A DNA stretch of 64,000 nucleotides from assembly GCA_036346395.1 (NCBI GenBank), contig CM070602.1:16873098-16937097 (forward strand), given 5' to 3'. How positions within the stretch are numbered: position 1 is the first letter of the stretch; each line of letters starts with the position of its first letter. A program made the translations under genes and the position numbers. The notes below the pieces were generated by a model, which saw nothing but the letters and a program-made list of their open reading frames with translations, did not search any database and was not told the DNA's origin. This document shows, piece after piece, positions 1-12,488 of the stretch. This stretch comes from Hsuehochloa calcarea. Taxonomy: Eukaryota > Streptophyta > Magnoliopsida > Poales > Poaceae.

Positions 1-651
1 CTTACGAGAGATGGCAGGATGTTGAAGCTTGTGCTAGCACCATCTTGGTGGATGACATGCCCATAGCCATCTCCATGGATGTGACAGAGCTGCCGACGAC
101 TCAATGATATGGAAGTGCCTCCGATCTCACTACCAATCGACGAGTGATGCTATATACTTGTTTGTCATGCACTAGGCACACTCCTTTCAGCAGCTTGATG
201 CAACCATGGACGACTTCTACCAGCAAATATATGAGGTGTGGCATCAGCACGACTCTTTGGGGCCGGATGTCTGTCGAACCTGTCCCTACTGCGTGCGGCT
301 CTGTGCTCACTAGGCGACTCACCGTCTCTATGACTTCCTAACACGTCTCCAGCCTGAGTTTGAGATTATGCGTGCTCAACTCCTGACTTACCACCTGCGT
401 TTGAGCTTGGTGGAGACCCTCGCGATTGTCTGTGCTGAGGAGACTCGTCATCGTGGCACGGTTCAGATATAGGTTGTCTTGTCTGTTTTAGTGTCGACTC
501 CTCCAGCACCGATTATGGTCTCTCCAGCCCCCATTGTACCAGTGGTTGTTGTCTCTACTGCGGGTCTTCACTGCACCTACTACGAAGTGTGATCCATCGG
601 TATCGGGGCGCTACAAGCGGAGGAGGGACTAGGGTCGGTGGGGTGAACGTC
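1..651 (+). pseudogene. Copia retrotransposon gag fragment (5' part truncated by window edge)
   Basis: Translating across frames gives a Copia gag (UBN2-type) signature: DDFYQQIYEVWHQHDSL near 209-259, then YDFLTRLQPEFEIMRAQLL near 330-385, followed by VETLAIVCAEETRH to about 452. This order (helical capsid-like region, then a proline-rich linker near 490-560) is known from plant Copia gag proteins. There are in-frame stops (for example TAG at 312-314 and after 470) and frame changes, so it cannot make a full protein. The reading continues beyond the inserted LTR at 652: the protease and integrase parts resume at about 4620. The start lies outside the window. Confidence 0.75.
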
Positions 652-3600
652 TGTCGGGACCCAAATATGCAAATCTATACCTTCTATGTATATTGCACTA
701 GTTTAGGATCACGCTAGTGCACAAGTAGCAACATCGATGAATATCATTCCATATGTAAAGGTAACTAATAAATAGGTAATTAACAATAATTATCATAGTA
801 GTGACCTTAAGGTTAAAGGTTACAATTAATGCCTCGGAAGGCGAACATCTCAATTAAGCTGCAGCAGAAGGAAACATAATAACTTTAGTGAAGCTTATCC
901 ATATGCGCACAGACAATCGATTAGGGTAGTGCGACCTAGTTCTCTACAATATTTGAAGTAGACCTTGTTGACCAACGATGAACTGATGTAGTCTTCATCA
1001 ACTGAACAACATTGTTTATATCAAGGTGAGTACATGGATATGGCATTTATAGTTCTTTTGCTAAAAGGAATCGTTGCAGTTGAATATGAAAAATAGATTG
1101 TAAACATATTTGAAAACAAATAACAATAATAATTTAACAGGTATTTCCACAAAGCTCACATATCATAATCAATTCTTTCACACAATTGTATAAGTTTGTT
1201 CACACAATTGTCCCTCCCAATTTGTTTTATGAAAATCTACCCCTCGTGTGAAATCCCCGAGCATATCCATGACTGCGGATACGACTATTCGAATAGATTG
1301 TTAACACTCTACAGATGTTGTGCACTTTACCCACAAGATACAATTAACTTATCTTGTCTGTCATGACACACCATACGAAAGTATGCGATTGAGCAATCAT
1401 AACAAAGTCTTTCGGAAACTTCATCTCAACAATGACCCGCCTGATGTTATACAACCGGAACCAAACATCATAGAGCTCGTTGGACCGACGCACACCGTTG
1501 GACTTGGAGATGACGAATCGCCCATCAATGTAACCCTAGCAAGTAGTTTGCACCTCCACCCTGTCACATAGCTAACCTACTGCCTGAGGTAGTCAATGTT
1601 AAGACTCCATAATTTAATGAGCTAGGTATGTGGTTGTATTGTAAGGCTCAGTTCAATAGCACATAAAGTTAAGTTCTTAATTGACCAAGATGAGACTGCC
1701 AATTTCTAACTAAGTTACAATAACTCAAATTTCCCAAGCACACTTAGTCCACCATGCCACAAATTCTTTTCACTCGCCTCAGTTTAAATCTTATTCCCAC
1801 CCTGTTGATTTGGTGCAACAAATGCCATCAATATGTGACAACATACCGCACATAGCTTTTCACAAAGATATTCTATAATCACTTTGTTAAGTATAAGTTT
1901 AACATTTTAAAATAATATCAATGACTCGTTGCATGGTTAAGCATACTAATCGTATCTAACCAACTCACGTTGGTGCTATGATAATACCAACTAATAATTA
2001 ACACATATAGGGTGACAAGTAATCATGGCAATACAATTATTAAGGTAGGCATAATCAAATAGGTGGACATAGCTAATCCCAAGATAATAAAATATTTAAT
2101 AATTGAATTAACATGCAATAATTTGAATCAAAGTAATTTAGGATAAACTAAGTGCAATATGATCAAAGCACAACTTGCCTTTCTATAGCAATATTGTTGT
2201 TCTTTATCTTCAATCTTCGACTTCCTTGACATTCAGCTCCTTCGGACACTTGAGCGACAACGCCTAACGAGGGAGAAACGTCAAAACAAACAAAATTCAA
2301 AAAGATAAATAAAATAAACTCCAAATTAAAATTGAATGATACGGGAAGGTATGGCTTGATTTTAGATAAATTTATAACTTTGATTGGGTTCAATCGGAGT
2401 TTGTATGAAGAAGAACAAGCTCTCAGAAGTTTGATTGGAAAAATATTACCGAAAAAGAAAAGGAGAGAGAGAATGTGAAACTGACAGATGGGGCCAAGGG
2501 AATATTATTGAAATCTTTATTTCATGAATTTTGGAAATAGAGTGAGAGAATGACATGTGGGACCCACTGGAATTTAAAAGGATTTTTTGGAATGAAAAGA
2601 ATTCTAGAAAATCAATGAGGGGCTGACATGTGGGCCACTAGTCTATGAACTAGGTCCATGGAACAAGGTCAACGGTTCATGGTGTATTGGGTCTACGACA
2701 TAGTGCAATGATAGGTAGGGTACATGGGTCATAGACTTGGTTCACAGTGGACTATACGTCCATGCGGGTTTGGATCTTGGTTGGTGCACGAGTGGATGAC
2801 ACGTGGACGTGGACGTGACTAACACGTCATCCAAAGGAGGTGAGTTGGCAGCGAGGTGACAGGTGAGGCAACATGTGGCGAAGTGGTGTGCTGACGTGGC
2901 AAGGACATGGTGGCATAACCGGCTGATGAGGGGGCTGCCACGCGTCGCTAACGAGGCGAACACGGAGGCGGAGAAGTGAGGTGGCAATGACATGGCAACA
3001 GTGTGGCGTTAACGGTGTCGATGGCACTTGGGGCCCGATAGCTTGCTAACGACAGCGGCCACGGCGGAGGCAAAGGAGGGGCAAAATGGGGGAGAGGACG
3101 ACAAGGCCAAGATGATGACACAGGCGTGGGGTCCAAGGGTCACCGAAGATGGCCTACGGCAGCGGTTCAACTACGGTGCCCACAGGGTTCTGACGTAGCT
3201 CCGATGAAGGAAGGGAGCACGGCGTAGAATGCGGCACGAGCTTGAAGATGGTGGGGTTGATGAAGGCGAAGGATGATTGGTGACGACACAATCGGCCGGC
3301 GAAAGGCGGCGGCGATGACGAGAGAAGGAGATCTCGGTGCACGGAGGACGAAACATGGAATCAAGATATGGGATGGGTAGATCAGGGGCCAGAATACACT
3401 GGTGAAGCTAGAGGATTGACAAAGAACTCACCGAGGCGATGGGGAGCACAACGGGAACGTTTTTGGATCACACCAAAAGGTAATTGGGTACATTGACTTT
3501 AAACCGTTTGCAAGACATATTTGCAAACAAAAATCATATACTACTAGGATTATGCATGGGCCTCAACTATTTTTAAAACACATTCGCAAATATAGGAAAT

Positions 3601-4614
3601 ATACTAAAGAGAGCTAGAGCAAGCACTAAGAGCTATCAACACAAGACACACTTAAGCTACTAGTCAAGACTCCTCTTAATAGCGCGGCAACCTATACTAG
3701 CAATCCGGTTTTCCAACCAAACACCGAGACCGGTAAAAGACTAGAAATGCATTCTTAGCTTATGCTAGTCATACTTTTGCCTTAAGCATCCATCTAGGAG
3801 TGATCACTTGATGACGAATATCTTCACTCTAAGTCCGGGTTCTTAACTTGAATATCATCAACACATGATGATTTTCTTTACTTTGGGATCTTATCTTGAA
3901 TATCACCAACACACGATGATTTTCTTTACTTTGGGATATTGTCTTGAATATTATCAACACATGATGATATGCTTTACTTCGGGATCTTGTCTTGATGCTC
4001 ATCAACACATGATGACATTCTTCATCCCGAATCTTGACTTGATGATAATCAATTCATGATGCCACCAAAAGTCTTCATCATCATGTGACTTAATATATTT
4101 CACCAACTCATGAAAATATTAGTCCACGTGACGATTGTCATTAATTACAAAAATACTCCATAATAACAAAATGACAGGTCTAGATTCTTCACCGGGGACG
4201 AACGAGAAGAGAGCAGGAGACGCGGATGGGAGTCAGGGCTGGAGGCGGGGAGACCAGCCGGGCCGGGGGAATGGATGGGTCGAAAGAGAGAAGAAATGGG
4301 GTGAGAAAATTCGGCCGACGAGAGAAAAGGTTTTAGAAATGATTTTTGAATTAAAGAAAAAGTTGAAAAATCCAAATAAGCTCAAATAAATACCAAATAA
4401 ACTCAAAAAAATCCAAGAAAATTCAGAAAAATTCCTTGGAACACAAGGAACCCAACTAACATTGTTTTTATTTACTTGAAGTTTGTATTAATCAAATTAA
4501 ATAGTTTTAATTTTGGAAATTCCCAATTAATCTTTATTAATTCAAGGAAAATTAGTGAAATTTTTCGGGGACCTAAACTACACAATTTTTTTGAAAACTT
4601 AATTTTTGGGACGT
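652..4614 (-). mobile_element. Solo LTR (reverse orientation) of a chromovirus-type Gypsy family, inserted in Copia
   Basis: It begins TGTCGGGACCCAAATATGCA, the reverse complement of the LTR end at 19376-19395. Further blocks match the reverse complement of the same LTR: 1180-1330 (18695-18840 region) and 1940-2010 (18050-18110 region). It ends at GGGACGTT, close to the reverse complement of the LTR start TGTAACATCCC. ACGTC stands at 647-651 and again at 4615-4619, fitting a 5-bp target duplication with slight loss at the inner edge. No internal gag or pol lies between the ends, so this is a solo LTR of about 4 kb. It is clearly more diverged than the LTRs at 16273 and 25089. Confidence 0.75.
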
Positions 4615-5597
4615 TACGTCTCCCGAAGGGCTCTGGAGGGGTCTTCCTGCCTAAGAGCTGGTGTCTCTCACCAGGGCTCCTTAGGTGACGCCACACAGCA
4701 GCTCCTCTCCCTACTCTAGTGCCTTGGTGTCGGCTCGTTCCCAGACTCCTCGGGTTCTTCTCGTCTTGCTCTTACTTCTTAGTAATCCACCATGCCTCTG
4801 TCTTCTCCCTCGTCAGGTATCTTGTCTCCGTGAATCTTTGAATTTGGTGCTTCCTTTCACATGACACCAGATTCTACGTGCCTCACTTCTGTGGGTCTCA
4901 TAGTTCTTTCTTCCATAGTTCAGACTGCAGATGATACCTCTTTTCCTTTTTTATGAAACCTCTATCCCTGTTGCAGGCCGAGACACCCTTCCACTTTTTC
5001 TTTTCATGTTCCTGCAGTATCTGATGTTCCTCGGCTTACTATGTAGCTTATCACAGCTGGTTAGATAACTGATCACAACTATCGTGTTGTTCTTAAGTCT
5101 GGCTCTTGTTGTGCCCAAGACCGCCACACGGGGACACTATGTGGTACTGGCCCTCGGCGCTATGATTTGTAGTGTCTTTGGGAGCTCGACTGGCTGCACA
5201 TTCCTTCCGCTGTCTCCACCGCCGCTATCAGCCACTAACACAACCTCTATTTTTGTTGTGTCCTCTACTACTTCCTTCTCTCAGTGGCACCATCGTTTGG
5301 GTCATCTATGTGAATCGTGTTTGTCATCACTAGTAGGTCATGGTGTTTTTGGATCTATTTATGGGGATACCTCTTTACATTGTATGTGTTGCAAACTTGG
5401 CAAGCAACTACAACTCCCCTATCCCTCTAGTGATTCTATTTCTACTCATCCTTTTGATCTTGTTCACTTTGATGTTTGGGGGTACGACTCCTTTCATTTT
5501 GAAAAGGGTCATCGATACTATGTGATTTTTATTGAAGATTATTCTTGTTATACTTGGGTCTAATTCATATCCTCTTGTAGTCTAGTGTTGTTGTCAC
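4615..5597 (+). pseudogene. Copia protease to integrase N-terminal fragment
   Basis: Continues the Copia element begun at position 1. Around 4831-4870 the protease region reads FGASFHMTPDS; the catalytic D-S/T-G-A has become EFGAS, so the aspartate is lost. From 5084 an open stretch of 159 codons carries the GAG-pre-integrase zinc region: QWHHRLGHLCESCLSSL near 5281-5333, with the His pair, then CMCCKLGKQLQLPYP near 5382-5430, and the start of the integrase core (FDLVHFDVWG, YYVIFIEDYSCYTW) with its first catalytic aspartate in the VHFDVWG context. The match stops near 5597, so most of integrase, RT and RNase H are missing. Confidence 0.8.
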
Positions 5598-7300
5598 GGC
5601 TTGTGGTTGAGCCCTTCTAGCTCGATGTATAGTCGAAAGACAATACCTCACGACTCGGACTAATCCCTTCGAAGAAGGGGAATTTTGGGTTATAACCATC
5701 TCCGGTCGAAGGCGAATTCTCCAGGTATGTGGTCGGACTTGCAACTGCAAGGTGTTTGACTGTGCCTAAGGCAGTGGTAATTGTGCAGTGATGGTTAATA
5801 GATGGTGATTGAGCCCCGGAATCATGTGTTCCATGACCCGACAAAGGTAATTAGCTATCCTCGGACGAGCTTGAGCGCTCGGAGGAAGGGGCATCGCTGC
5901 GTTTAGTACTTGTCGTCGGGCGGCACTGGTTGTGGTTGTTCGGACCCTTGCCCTGTGAGGATTTTGAGTCTCCATCTAGGCGTAGTGGTGCTGGTGAGAG
6001 CGTCAGAGATAGCGCGCCCTCCTGCGACATGTCCGTGGCATGGTCTCATGGGCTCGGTGAATGATCCCTGGAGTAGGCATTGCCCTCGAATGAAAAAAAA
6101 ATGCCCATCTCGTAGTCGTAGTAGGCATCCATGTCGATTCCTGCAAAATCTACGAGATCGAAACAATTCTCCTCATTCCACTCGTTTACTATGGAAGCAT
6201 CTGAGTAGAATCAATGAAGATTGCCGTTGGTCCCACATACATCGCCAATTGTCGATGAATCACTATCGATATTTGTGAGTTAAATGCTGGGGACACGGCT
6301 CTCAAGATTATGCAAGAAGAGATATGGATTTTTTTAGACAGGTTCAGGTCTTCTCCGGAAAGAATAATAACCCTATTCCTATGTTCTTGTACCAAAACTA
6401 AATCTAAGGATCAATGACTTCTATCTGTGTGTTTTGACTCTGTTCTTCGTCTTTTCTTTGTCTGTCGCACACCACCCCTTATTAACCATTTGAAAGGGTG
6501 GCAGTTGTTGTGTGTCAGGAGATGTCTTGATAGTTGTTTGAATACACACGTTGATGACGACTGTAGTCAGTGAGACACCATGCGCGTTCACCGAGCGGTT
6601 ATTGTTAGAGACGAAAAGAGATGCGTACAGTTATGTCAAAGACATATACATGCACGTGTATGAACTACCACGTATAGCCGAGCATAGTGTACTAGGTCCC
6701 TAGTTGATAAGGTCTGTGTGTCTGTAGTATTTATCGACCATAGGGTGGTCGTGATTCAACTTCGGTCGTAGTATTTATCGACCATAGGGTGGTCGTGATT
6801 CAACTTGTCTCAATTGAGTTGTAGTAGTATATAATGCTGTTTGATCCAAGCGTAGCACCTCCGGTTAACCCTTTTACACGGCGAGGGCGTAACAAAGAAT
6901 TTGGGTCGTAATACCCGGGCATATGGCGCATGGCACATGCTGGCATATGTGCCGAGTGTGGCCCATGAGGAGTTGTGTGGTGGGATTAGTCCCACATTGC
7001 TTGTCTTAAGTGAGTTGTAGTAGTATATAATGCATGTTTGATCCAAACGTAGCACCTCCGGGTTAACCCTTTTACATGAAGCGAGGAGGAAAGTGTAAGT
7101 GAGGTGCTATATGTGGGCGGGTCCGCCCTACGGTGGGTTGGGCATTGAGCCGAATTTGGGTCAGAGTGTTACAGAGACCTTTCGACCATAGGATGATCGT
7201 AACCTAAACTGGTTGTAATCCTCACTGGTTGTTGCAAGTATCACCGACTAAGGGTATATTCGAGGGCTATTTAGAATACTATTATCTACAATAAATATTA
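5598..7300. repeat. LTR-retrotransposon-derived sequence, unresolved
   Basis: No gene is supported. The block 6260-6560 (AGACAGGTTCAGGTCTTCTC, then a CCCTATTCCTATG context) has the same layout as 59280-59520 (TATAGGTTCGGGACTTCTCT, CCCTACTCCTGTG), a pattern typical of grass LTRs. Both are followed by segments rich in GACCA/GGTCGTA words (6720-6810 and 59700-60520). A 44-bp unit is tandemly repeated at 6728-6771 and 6772-6807. A second direct repeat starts GAGTTGTAGTAGTATATAAT at 6816 and at 7012 (offset 196). Confidence 0.45.
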
Positions 7301-7319
7301 TAGACAAACAACTTCATTA

Positions 7320-7483
7320 GTTGAGGATATCGACACGCAGATTACGGTAATGTGCATGAGCCCCTATGGTATGGGCATTCCTCAGGATGGGAGAAAAAAT
7401 GGAAAACAAAAATAGCGGAGCCAACTTCAAGCGAGTTCTTAGAGGAGCAAAGTGACTTCAACATATATGAGTAAGGTGGAGAT
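7320..7483 (+). mobile_element. 3' internal end and polypurine tract of a Copia family (family B)
   Basis: This stretch matches the reverse complement of 50037-50210, the 3' internal end of the Copia element at 49516-51790 (for example GTGCATGAGCCCCTATGGTA here). It ends in AAGGTGGAGAT at 7473-7483, a typical polypurine tract directly before the LTR start TGTTGAGTA. Confidence 0.6.
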
Positions 7484-7978
7484 TGTTGAGTATAGGTGAC
7501 TCATATCTTAACCTACTAGGACTTGGAGATGTGTTCTACAAGAATTCCTATCCTAATCATAATTTTACTTTCTTTTGGAGGAGAACTAAGGAGCACAATA
7601 TAAAGCCATGAGCGATAGTCATGGAGAACACAAACTACAAACCAACTCATCCAAAGCAAGTGGCGCACGAGAGGATTAGAGGCTAGGGCCTAGGTTGTTC
7701 TTTAATACTAGATTCTTATATAAGGCAAGGATCCGAGTGTCCTAAAAGATCCGAGAGGGTTATGAGAGAGCGACAATCCCTTGTACTCTTTTGAGGTTGT
7801 GCTTAAGAAATTTGCGGTTGGCTTCGCCAAATCTTTCTCTCTCGTCGTCATTATTTGGTTCTCTCTACATTATTCATCTACTTCGCTCTTGATATCGTGC
7901 ACGCTTCTGCCGTAATTCTCAACTCTGATCCGATCTAAAGGTTGCTGCGCATAAGAATGTGTATCAGAGTATAATAAG
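7484..7978 (+). mobile_element. Copia family B LTR
   Basis: Starts TGTTGAGTATAGGTGACTCA after the polypurine tract and ends just before the primer-binding site at 7979. It matches, in reverse complement, both LTRs of the element at 49516-50036 and 51407-51790, including the words around CCGAGAGGGTTATGAGAGAG and TTTGCGGTTGGCTTCGCCAA. A single LTR preceded by a 3' internal end and followed by a primer site plus gag start is not the order of one complete element. It fits two elements sharing one LTR after recombination. Confidence 0.6.
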
Positions 7979-7991
7979 TGGTATCAAAGCC
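7979..7991 (+). promoter_or_regulatory. Primer-binding site (initiator Met tRNA type)
   Basis: TGGTATCAAAGCC is close to the plant Met-tRNA primer site TGGTATCAGAGCC seen at 19400 in this window. It lies directly 3' of the LTR and 5' of gag-like sequence. Confidence 0.65.
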
Positions 7992-8019
7992 AAGGCTAGA
8001 TTAATCTAATTTGTGAGAA

Positions 8020-8600
8020 GATCGGTGAGGCGTTGGGTGGCTCAAAATCAAGATCGGTTTCAATGATGCAGAATCAAGTTAAGAAATTTGAAGATGGAGA
8101 AATTTCAGCGTGTGGCATTGTGTGATGAAGGTTGTTCTTGTCTAGTAAGGGTTAATAGATGTTTTTGAAGGGGACAAACCGGAAAAGACGTCCGTTGAAG
8201 AATGAAAGGTAATGAAGCGGAAGGCTGTGGGTACAATCGTCTATATCTCTCTAGTGATGTAAAGTACTTCGTGATTAAGAAAAAATCACTAAAGAAATTA
8301 TGGAGTGACTTAGAAAAATTGTATATAACAAAGTCACTGACAAGTCTATGGGTACTGAAGTGGCAACTGTTCAAGTTGCACATAGAGGAAGACACACAGA
8401 TTGTTAATCATCCCAATATCTCCAACAAGCTTATCACACATCTGATTAGTATGGATGAGAAAATTGAGGAGAGCGACAATATTGTCATATTTATCATCAA
8501 TTGCTCCTACGGTGGTGTAGAGATTATGCCATGTTTTTCAGTAGTTTGTTTGAATTTTGTGTAAAAATAAAAGAATATATTTTTCCAAATTGCTAGTCCG
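8020..8600 (+). pseudogene. Copia family B gag N-terminal part
   Basis: The clearest part is the open stretch from 8202, reading SLKKLWSDLEKLYITKSLTS and QLFKLHIEEDTQIVNHPNIS followed by NKLITHLISMDEKIEES. This is the UBN2/gag helical domain of plant Copia elements (LW..LEKLY, then QL..LHM.E). The N-terminal region 8040-8200 is out of frame. The sequence leaves the gag pattern after about 8500 and stops at 8562. The C-terminal zinc knuckle is missing here but present in the related copy at 50943-51371. The 162-bp duplication at 8440-8763 covers its end. Confidence 0.7.
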
Positions 8601-8763
8601 TATCTGATTAGTATGGATGAGAAAATTGAGGAGAGCGACGATATTATCATATTTATCATCAATTGCTCCTACGGTGGTGTAGAGATTATGCCATGTTTTT
8701 CAGTAGTTTGTTTGAATTTTGTGTAAAAATAAACGAATATTTTTTTTCAAATTGCTAGTCCGT
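8440..8763. repeat. 162-bp tandem duplication, two copies
   Basis: Unit 1 (8440-8601) and unit 2 (8602-8763) both run from ATCTGATTAGTATGGATGAG to TTGCTAGTCCGT. They differ at only a few positions (GACAATATTG versus GACGATATTA, and the A/T-rich run near the end), so the duplication is recent compared with the decay of the surrounding gag. Confidence 0.85.
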
Positions 8764-10010
8764 GTAGACGAACGGGTGGATGACCAGTGATTTCGAATCG
8801 AAAATGCTTTTACGCGGTCGTCTGCAGGAAGCTCCCGTTCACGCCGTTCGATTTGCGCCTAACGTCCAATACAATTTTGTCGGCTTGGGCCTTGTCCCGA
8901 TCTGGTAGTTCCGTGCTGCCTCTCCTCGCTCCATACTTACCATAATTGTTCCTCAGATTCACCGAAAATCCTAGCCGTACAAAGTTTTCACAATCCAGGT
9001 GAAGACATATCTTTTCAATCCAGTAGAAAGTTTGAAATGGGATTCACTCAATCCAGTTTGAAACTTTTAGAGTTGAAAGTTCTATTGAAATGTAGCAAAA
9101 ACACATCCAAGGGTGGCCGTGTATCCCCCTCACGTTTAGTTAATTTTATTGTATCGTTGCTGAGTGCTGACACTACTTGTCCTTCTGAAGCCAAAAAAAA
9201 ACACCATAACCTTTATTAAGCCCTGATCCAGTGGCGGAGCTTTGGTCCAAAATCAGAGGAGCCAACGCTAGAGAATATATGAATTAGCCAATCAAGAGGT
9301 GGCTATTTCCAATCCTGAACGCGCCACGCAAGTGGTGGTCAAAAACAAGTAGAATCCGGCATTGGTCTTGTCACTTTGGCGATTAACTGTATATATCTTC
9401 AAAGGTGCTTTGTAGATTACACGTACTCGTGGTCGTACTCCTGTGTTTAGATGAATACCACGCTATAACCGAAGCAAGTATGACACAACTTAGCTGAGTA
9501 CGACACGCCATATTCACCACACTTAGAGACGCCGTAATGCAATCGACCAAACAGAAGCTCTCTCAACATAGACCTACTTCCTATGAAGATGCTTGGGGCA
9601 ATCATGTACAGCTTGTAGATCGAGGGACCGTTTTGAGTGTCAACTACATTTTGTCGAGCCAAGTATAGCATGCCATAGCTTTTAAGTAAGTATATATGTG
9701 TTTGGAACATATGAGTTTTACAAGAATTTCGCAGCCGTTTCACAGTAAACGATTAAGCCCCGTCCTAAACATATGAATTACATATCACTTTTGTACCGTA
9801 ATTACACTTTTTGTTGCAAAATTCCTACGTTCCAAAAAATCCCTTTAGTTCTCACAGCAAACAGCTCTCAACCGGTTCCTGCTTCACAGCCAGGATTTTC
9901 ACGCAGTAGGCAGTAGCTAGGCACGGTAGGAGTTCCTTCACTTCGCTTGATCTCTACTGCTCATGAATCATGATAGTTGGGACGTTACGACAGAGAGTGA
10001 GAGACTATTT
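8764..10010. other. Intergenic sequence without a supported gene
   Basis: I see no coding pattern, terminal repeats or RNA gene. Short open frames near 9037 and 9447 (-) have no recognisable domain and no supporting context. The phrase AGTGGCGGAGCTTTGGTCCA near 9232 is a repeat-like start often met in grass repeats, but I could not find its partner end. Confidence 0.4.
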
Positions 10011-12488
10011 ACTACCTAAAATGTGAATATTGCGGGGATATGCTTATAATCTTAGGATGATGATACAATTAGCAATAGTAGTAAGGGTTTGTCCAAACAC
10101 GTGTTTTCGGCAAATTTTATACATTGTCAGGTTGTAAGCGGTCAGACCAGCCAGGGTGGTGCTTAGACCGGCCAAAAAGGTGTCTTTTGAGTTTTTGGTC
10201 GGGCCAAAAATAGAGGGTATAGGCAAAAGAGAAGATTCGTCTGCACTTGGTCTTATAATTTGTGGAGCTTTGAGTTAAAAGTTCTATTCATTTTGAATTT
10301 CCAGAGAAGGTTCGGATTTTCAAGGAGAAAATCTTATTAAGTCATTGTGCTGGCGGTCAAACCGGCCATGAGTGGCGGTTTGACTGATTTTATCCTGTTC
10401 GATGGCCGGCAAGATGGTAATGTTCGTGGGTTAGGTCAAATTCATTGTTTTCAGTGCATATGTGTCGGATGATGCATATTTTAACTCACGTGGGTCAAGT
10501 TGCAAAGAACTTATGTCTGAAATCGATTTATTAGTCTATTGTTGACTTGTTGTGCATGAGGCTTAAAGGTCAACGACGGTCAACAGCGAGTATGATCGGC
10601 ACTAGGCTTGGAGTTCCAAAGAACTAGGTGGAGTCATTGGAAAGCGATTTATTAGTCTATTGTTGACTTGTTGTGCATGAGGCTTAAATGTGATTGCTCT
10701 ATGAAGATTGGATTCGGTTTTTTGGAGAAGGATCGAGAAGGGGTATTTTGATAACTTCTGTGGATATCGTGAGGATATGTGCATGATCTCGGGATGATGA
10801 GTCAATTGGCAATGGCTTTGTTGGTTTGCAAAATCTCGCGTTTTGAGGCTTGTCGACCACGACCGCCGTGGGAGATCCATAACACCGGCTGACCTAAAAT
10901 TGGTTTTGGAGCTAATCAAAAATAGGATGTGTAGGGTGGAGTCTCTGGATGTGGTTGCATCATTTTGGAGCTCCTAAAAAAGTGTATTGAGTTGAAAATT
11001 CGAAGGTTTGGATTTTCAAGTTGGAAATTTGGCTAAATCCCATTGGCCGGTCATTGACGGTCGGACCGACCTTGTGAAATGATCGGCCGGCGATGACTGG
11101 AGGTGAGCCAAGTTTGCATTGATGTGTTTTGATTGGGATTAATGTTTGGTTATCAATGCTTTATTGATGTATATTGCATTGCGGAACTAATGTGGGTCAA
11201 GTTGTGAAGAACTTGTTCCGAAACGGTTTGTTTGTCTATTCTTTGTGCGGTGGCTTGCGAGTCAACGCGGGACTACGCTTGGAGAGTGAGGTCGAACGGT
11301 CATGGATCTGCGGTTTCGTGTGACTCAAGCATGGTGCGAGATGGGCAAGATGGATCGAGCGGGTGGTTCGGTGCATTTGGTTGGATCGATATCGGTGCGA
11401 GTCTCGGGAGGTTCCGATGGGATTCGGACAAGAGAGGCTTGGCGACGCGATGAGAACCGTTGATCAACCTACACGCATCGATTGCTTCAACAGATGTTGT
11501 GTGTGGGTCCCATGTGTGAATGGGTCCCAAAGTGTAACCTAGTCCTCTCCTATAAATAGAAGGGGAGATGTAAAACCCCTTTGAAGCTTCCATTTGGTTT
11601 TCCCCTTCCTTTTTCTAGGGTTAGGGTTTGGAGAGGAAGAGAGGGAGAGATTGTGATTGCTCCTTGGTGAGCTCTTGTCCTCCTAGAGGGAGTGACTTTG
11701 TAAGCATCTTGTGAGATCAATCAATCTTGTGATGCTTGCTTGAGAGTTCATTTGTCTCTCTTTTGTGTTCTTCTCTCATTTAGATGGATTTGGTGCTTCC
11801 TTGATTCAAGCGGTTAAACTTGGTCTATTGACCCACTTTGTCTTGCTTTGATGTGTGGGAGTACTCCTAGAATCTTTTGGACCATCAACCCCCACAAGCA
11901 TGCCTTGAATCAAAGATTTTCATATTTCTAGGGTTTGTGCACTTCTTTGTTAAATCCTTGAGAGATCGATTCTGGGAAGTGGATCTGAAGGATCGTCGCT
12001 AGAAATAGGTCTCTAATATCATTAGGGAGGTGTGCTCGAAATTTGGTCAAGTTTCATTGGTTGAATCAAAAGTTGGATCAAATTTCGTTTTGGTTTTGGG
12101 CTTCATTTTTCATCTTGGGATCGAACCGGTCGGACCGGTGTGGATCCGACCGCCGTATTTTCGACATTCATCTGCATCGCTGGTCGAACCGCTGTCCACC
12201 GGTCCGACCGCCGATTAGTTCTTGGTCGGACCATTGGTTGAGCGTCGGTCGATCCGCCCACGGTAGCGGTCGGACCGCTGTGCTCGAATCGCCCTTTGAG
12301 ATTAAGTCTCCACTTTTGTGACGTGTGGTTATCGGGGTTATCGAATTCAGCACAAGGCTTTCACTGTGCGCTTACTGATCTTCTTAGCTTTCATAGCTAA
12401 AGGAGTAAAGTTCGTGTTGAATTTGATTTAGGCGAAAAAGTTTAGAAAGCGCCTATTCACCCCCCCTAGTCGCCTTTCCGGTCCTACA
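10011..12488 (+). mobile_element. Long LTR-like block A (retrotransposon LTR, likely solo)
   Basis: The 3' half has LTR architecture: a TATA box TATAAATAGA at 11551-11560, a leader rich in AGGGTTAGGG and GTGAG words, GACCGGTCGGACC-type repeats (10130-11100 and 12125-12290), and an end at CCTATTCACCCCCCCTAGTC...GGTCCTACA (12449-12488), a known type of LTR end in grasses. The 5' border is uncertain: the 10010-10600 block is partly repeated at 10640-11160, with a 45-bp exact repeat at 10522-10566 and 10646-10690. Confidence 0.5.
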
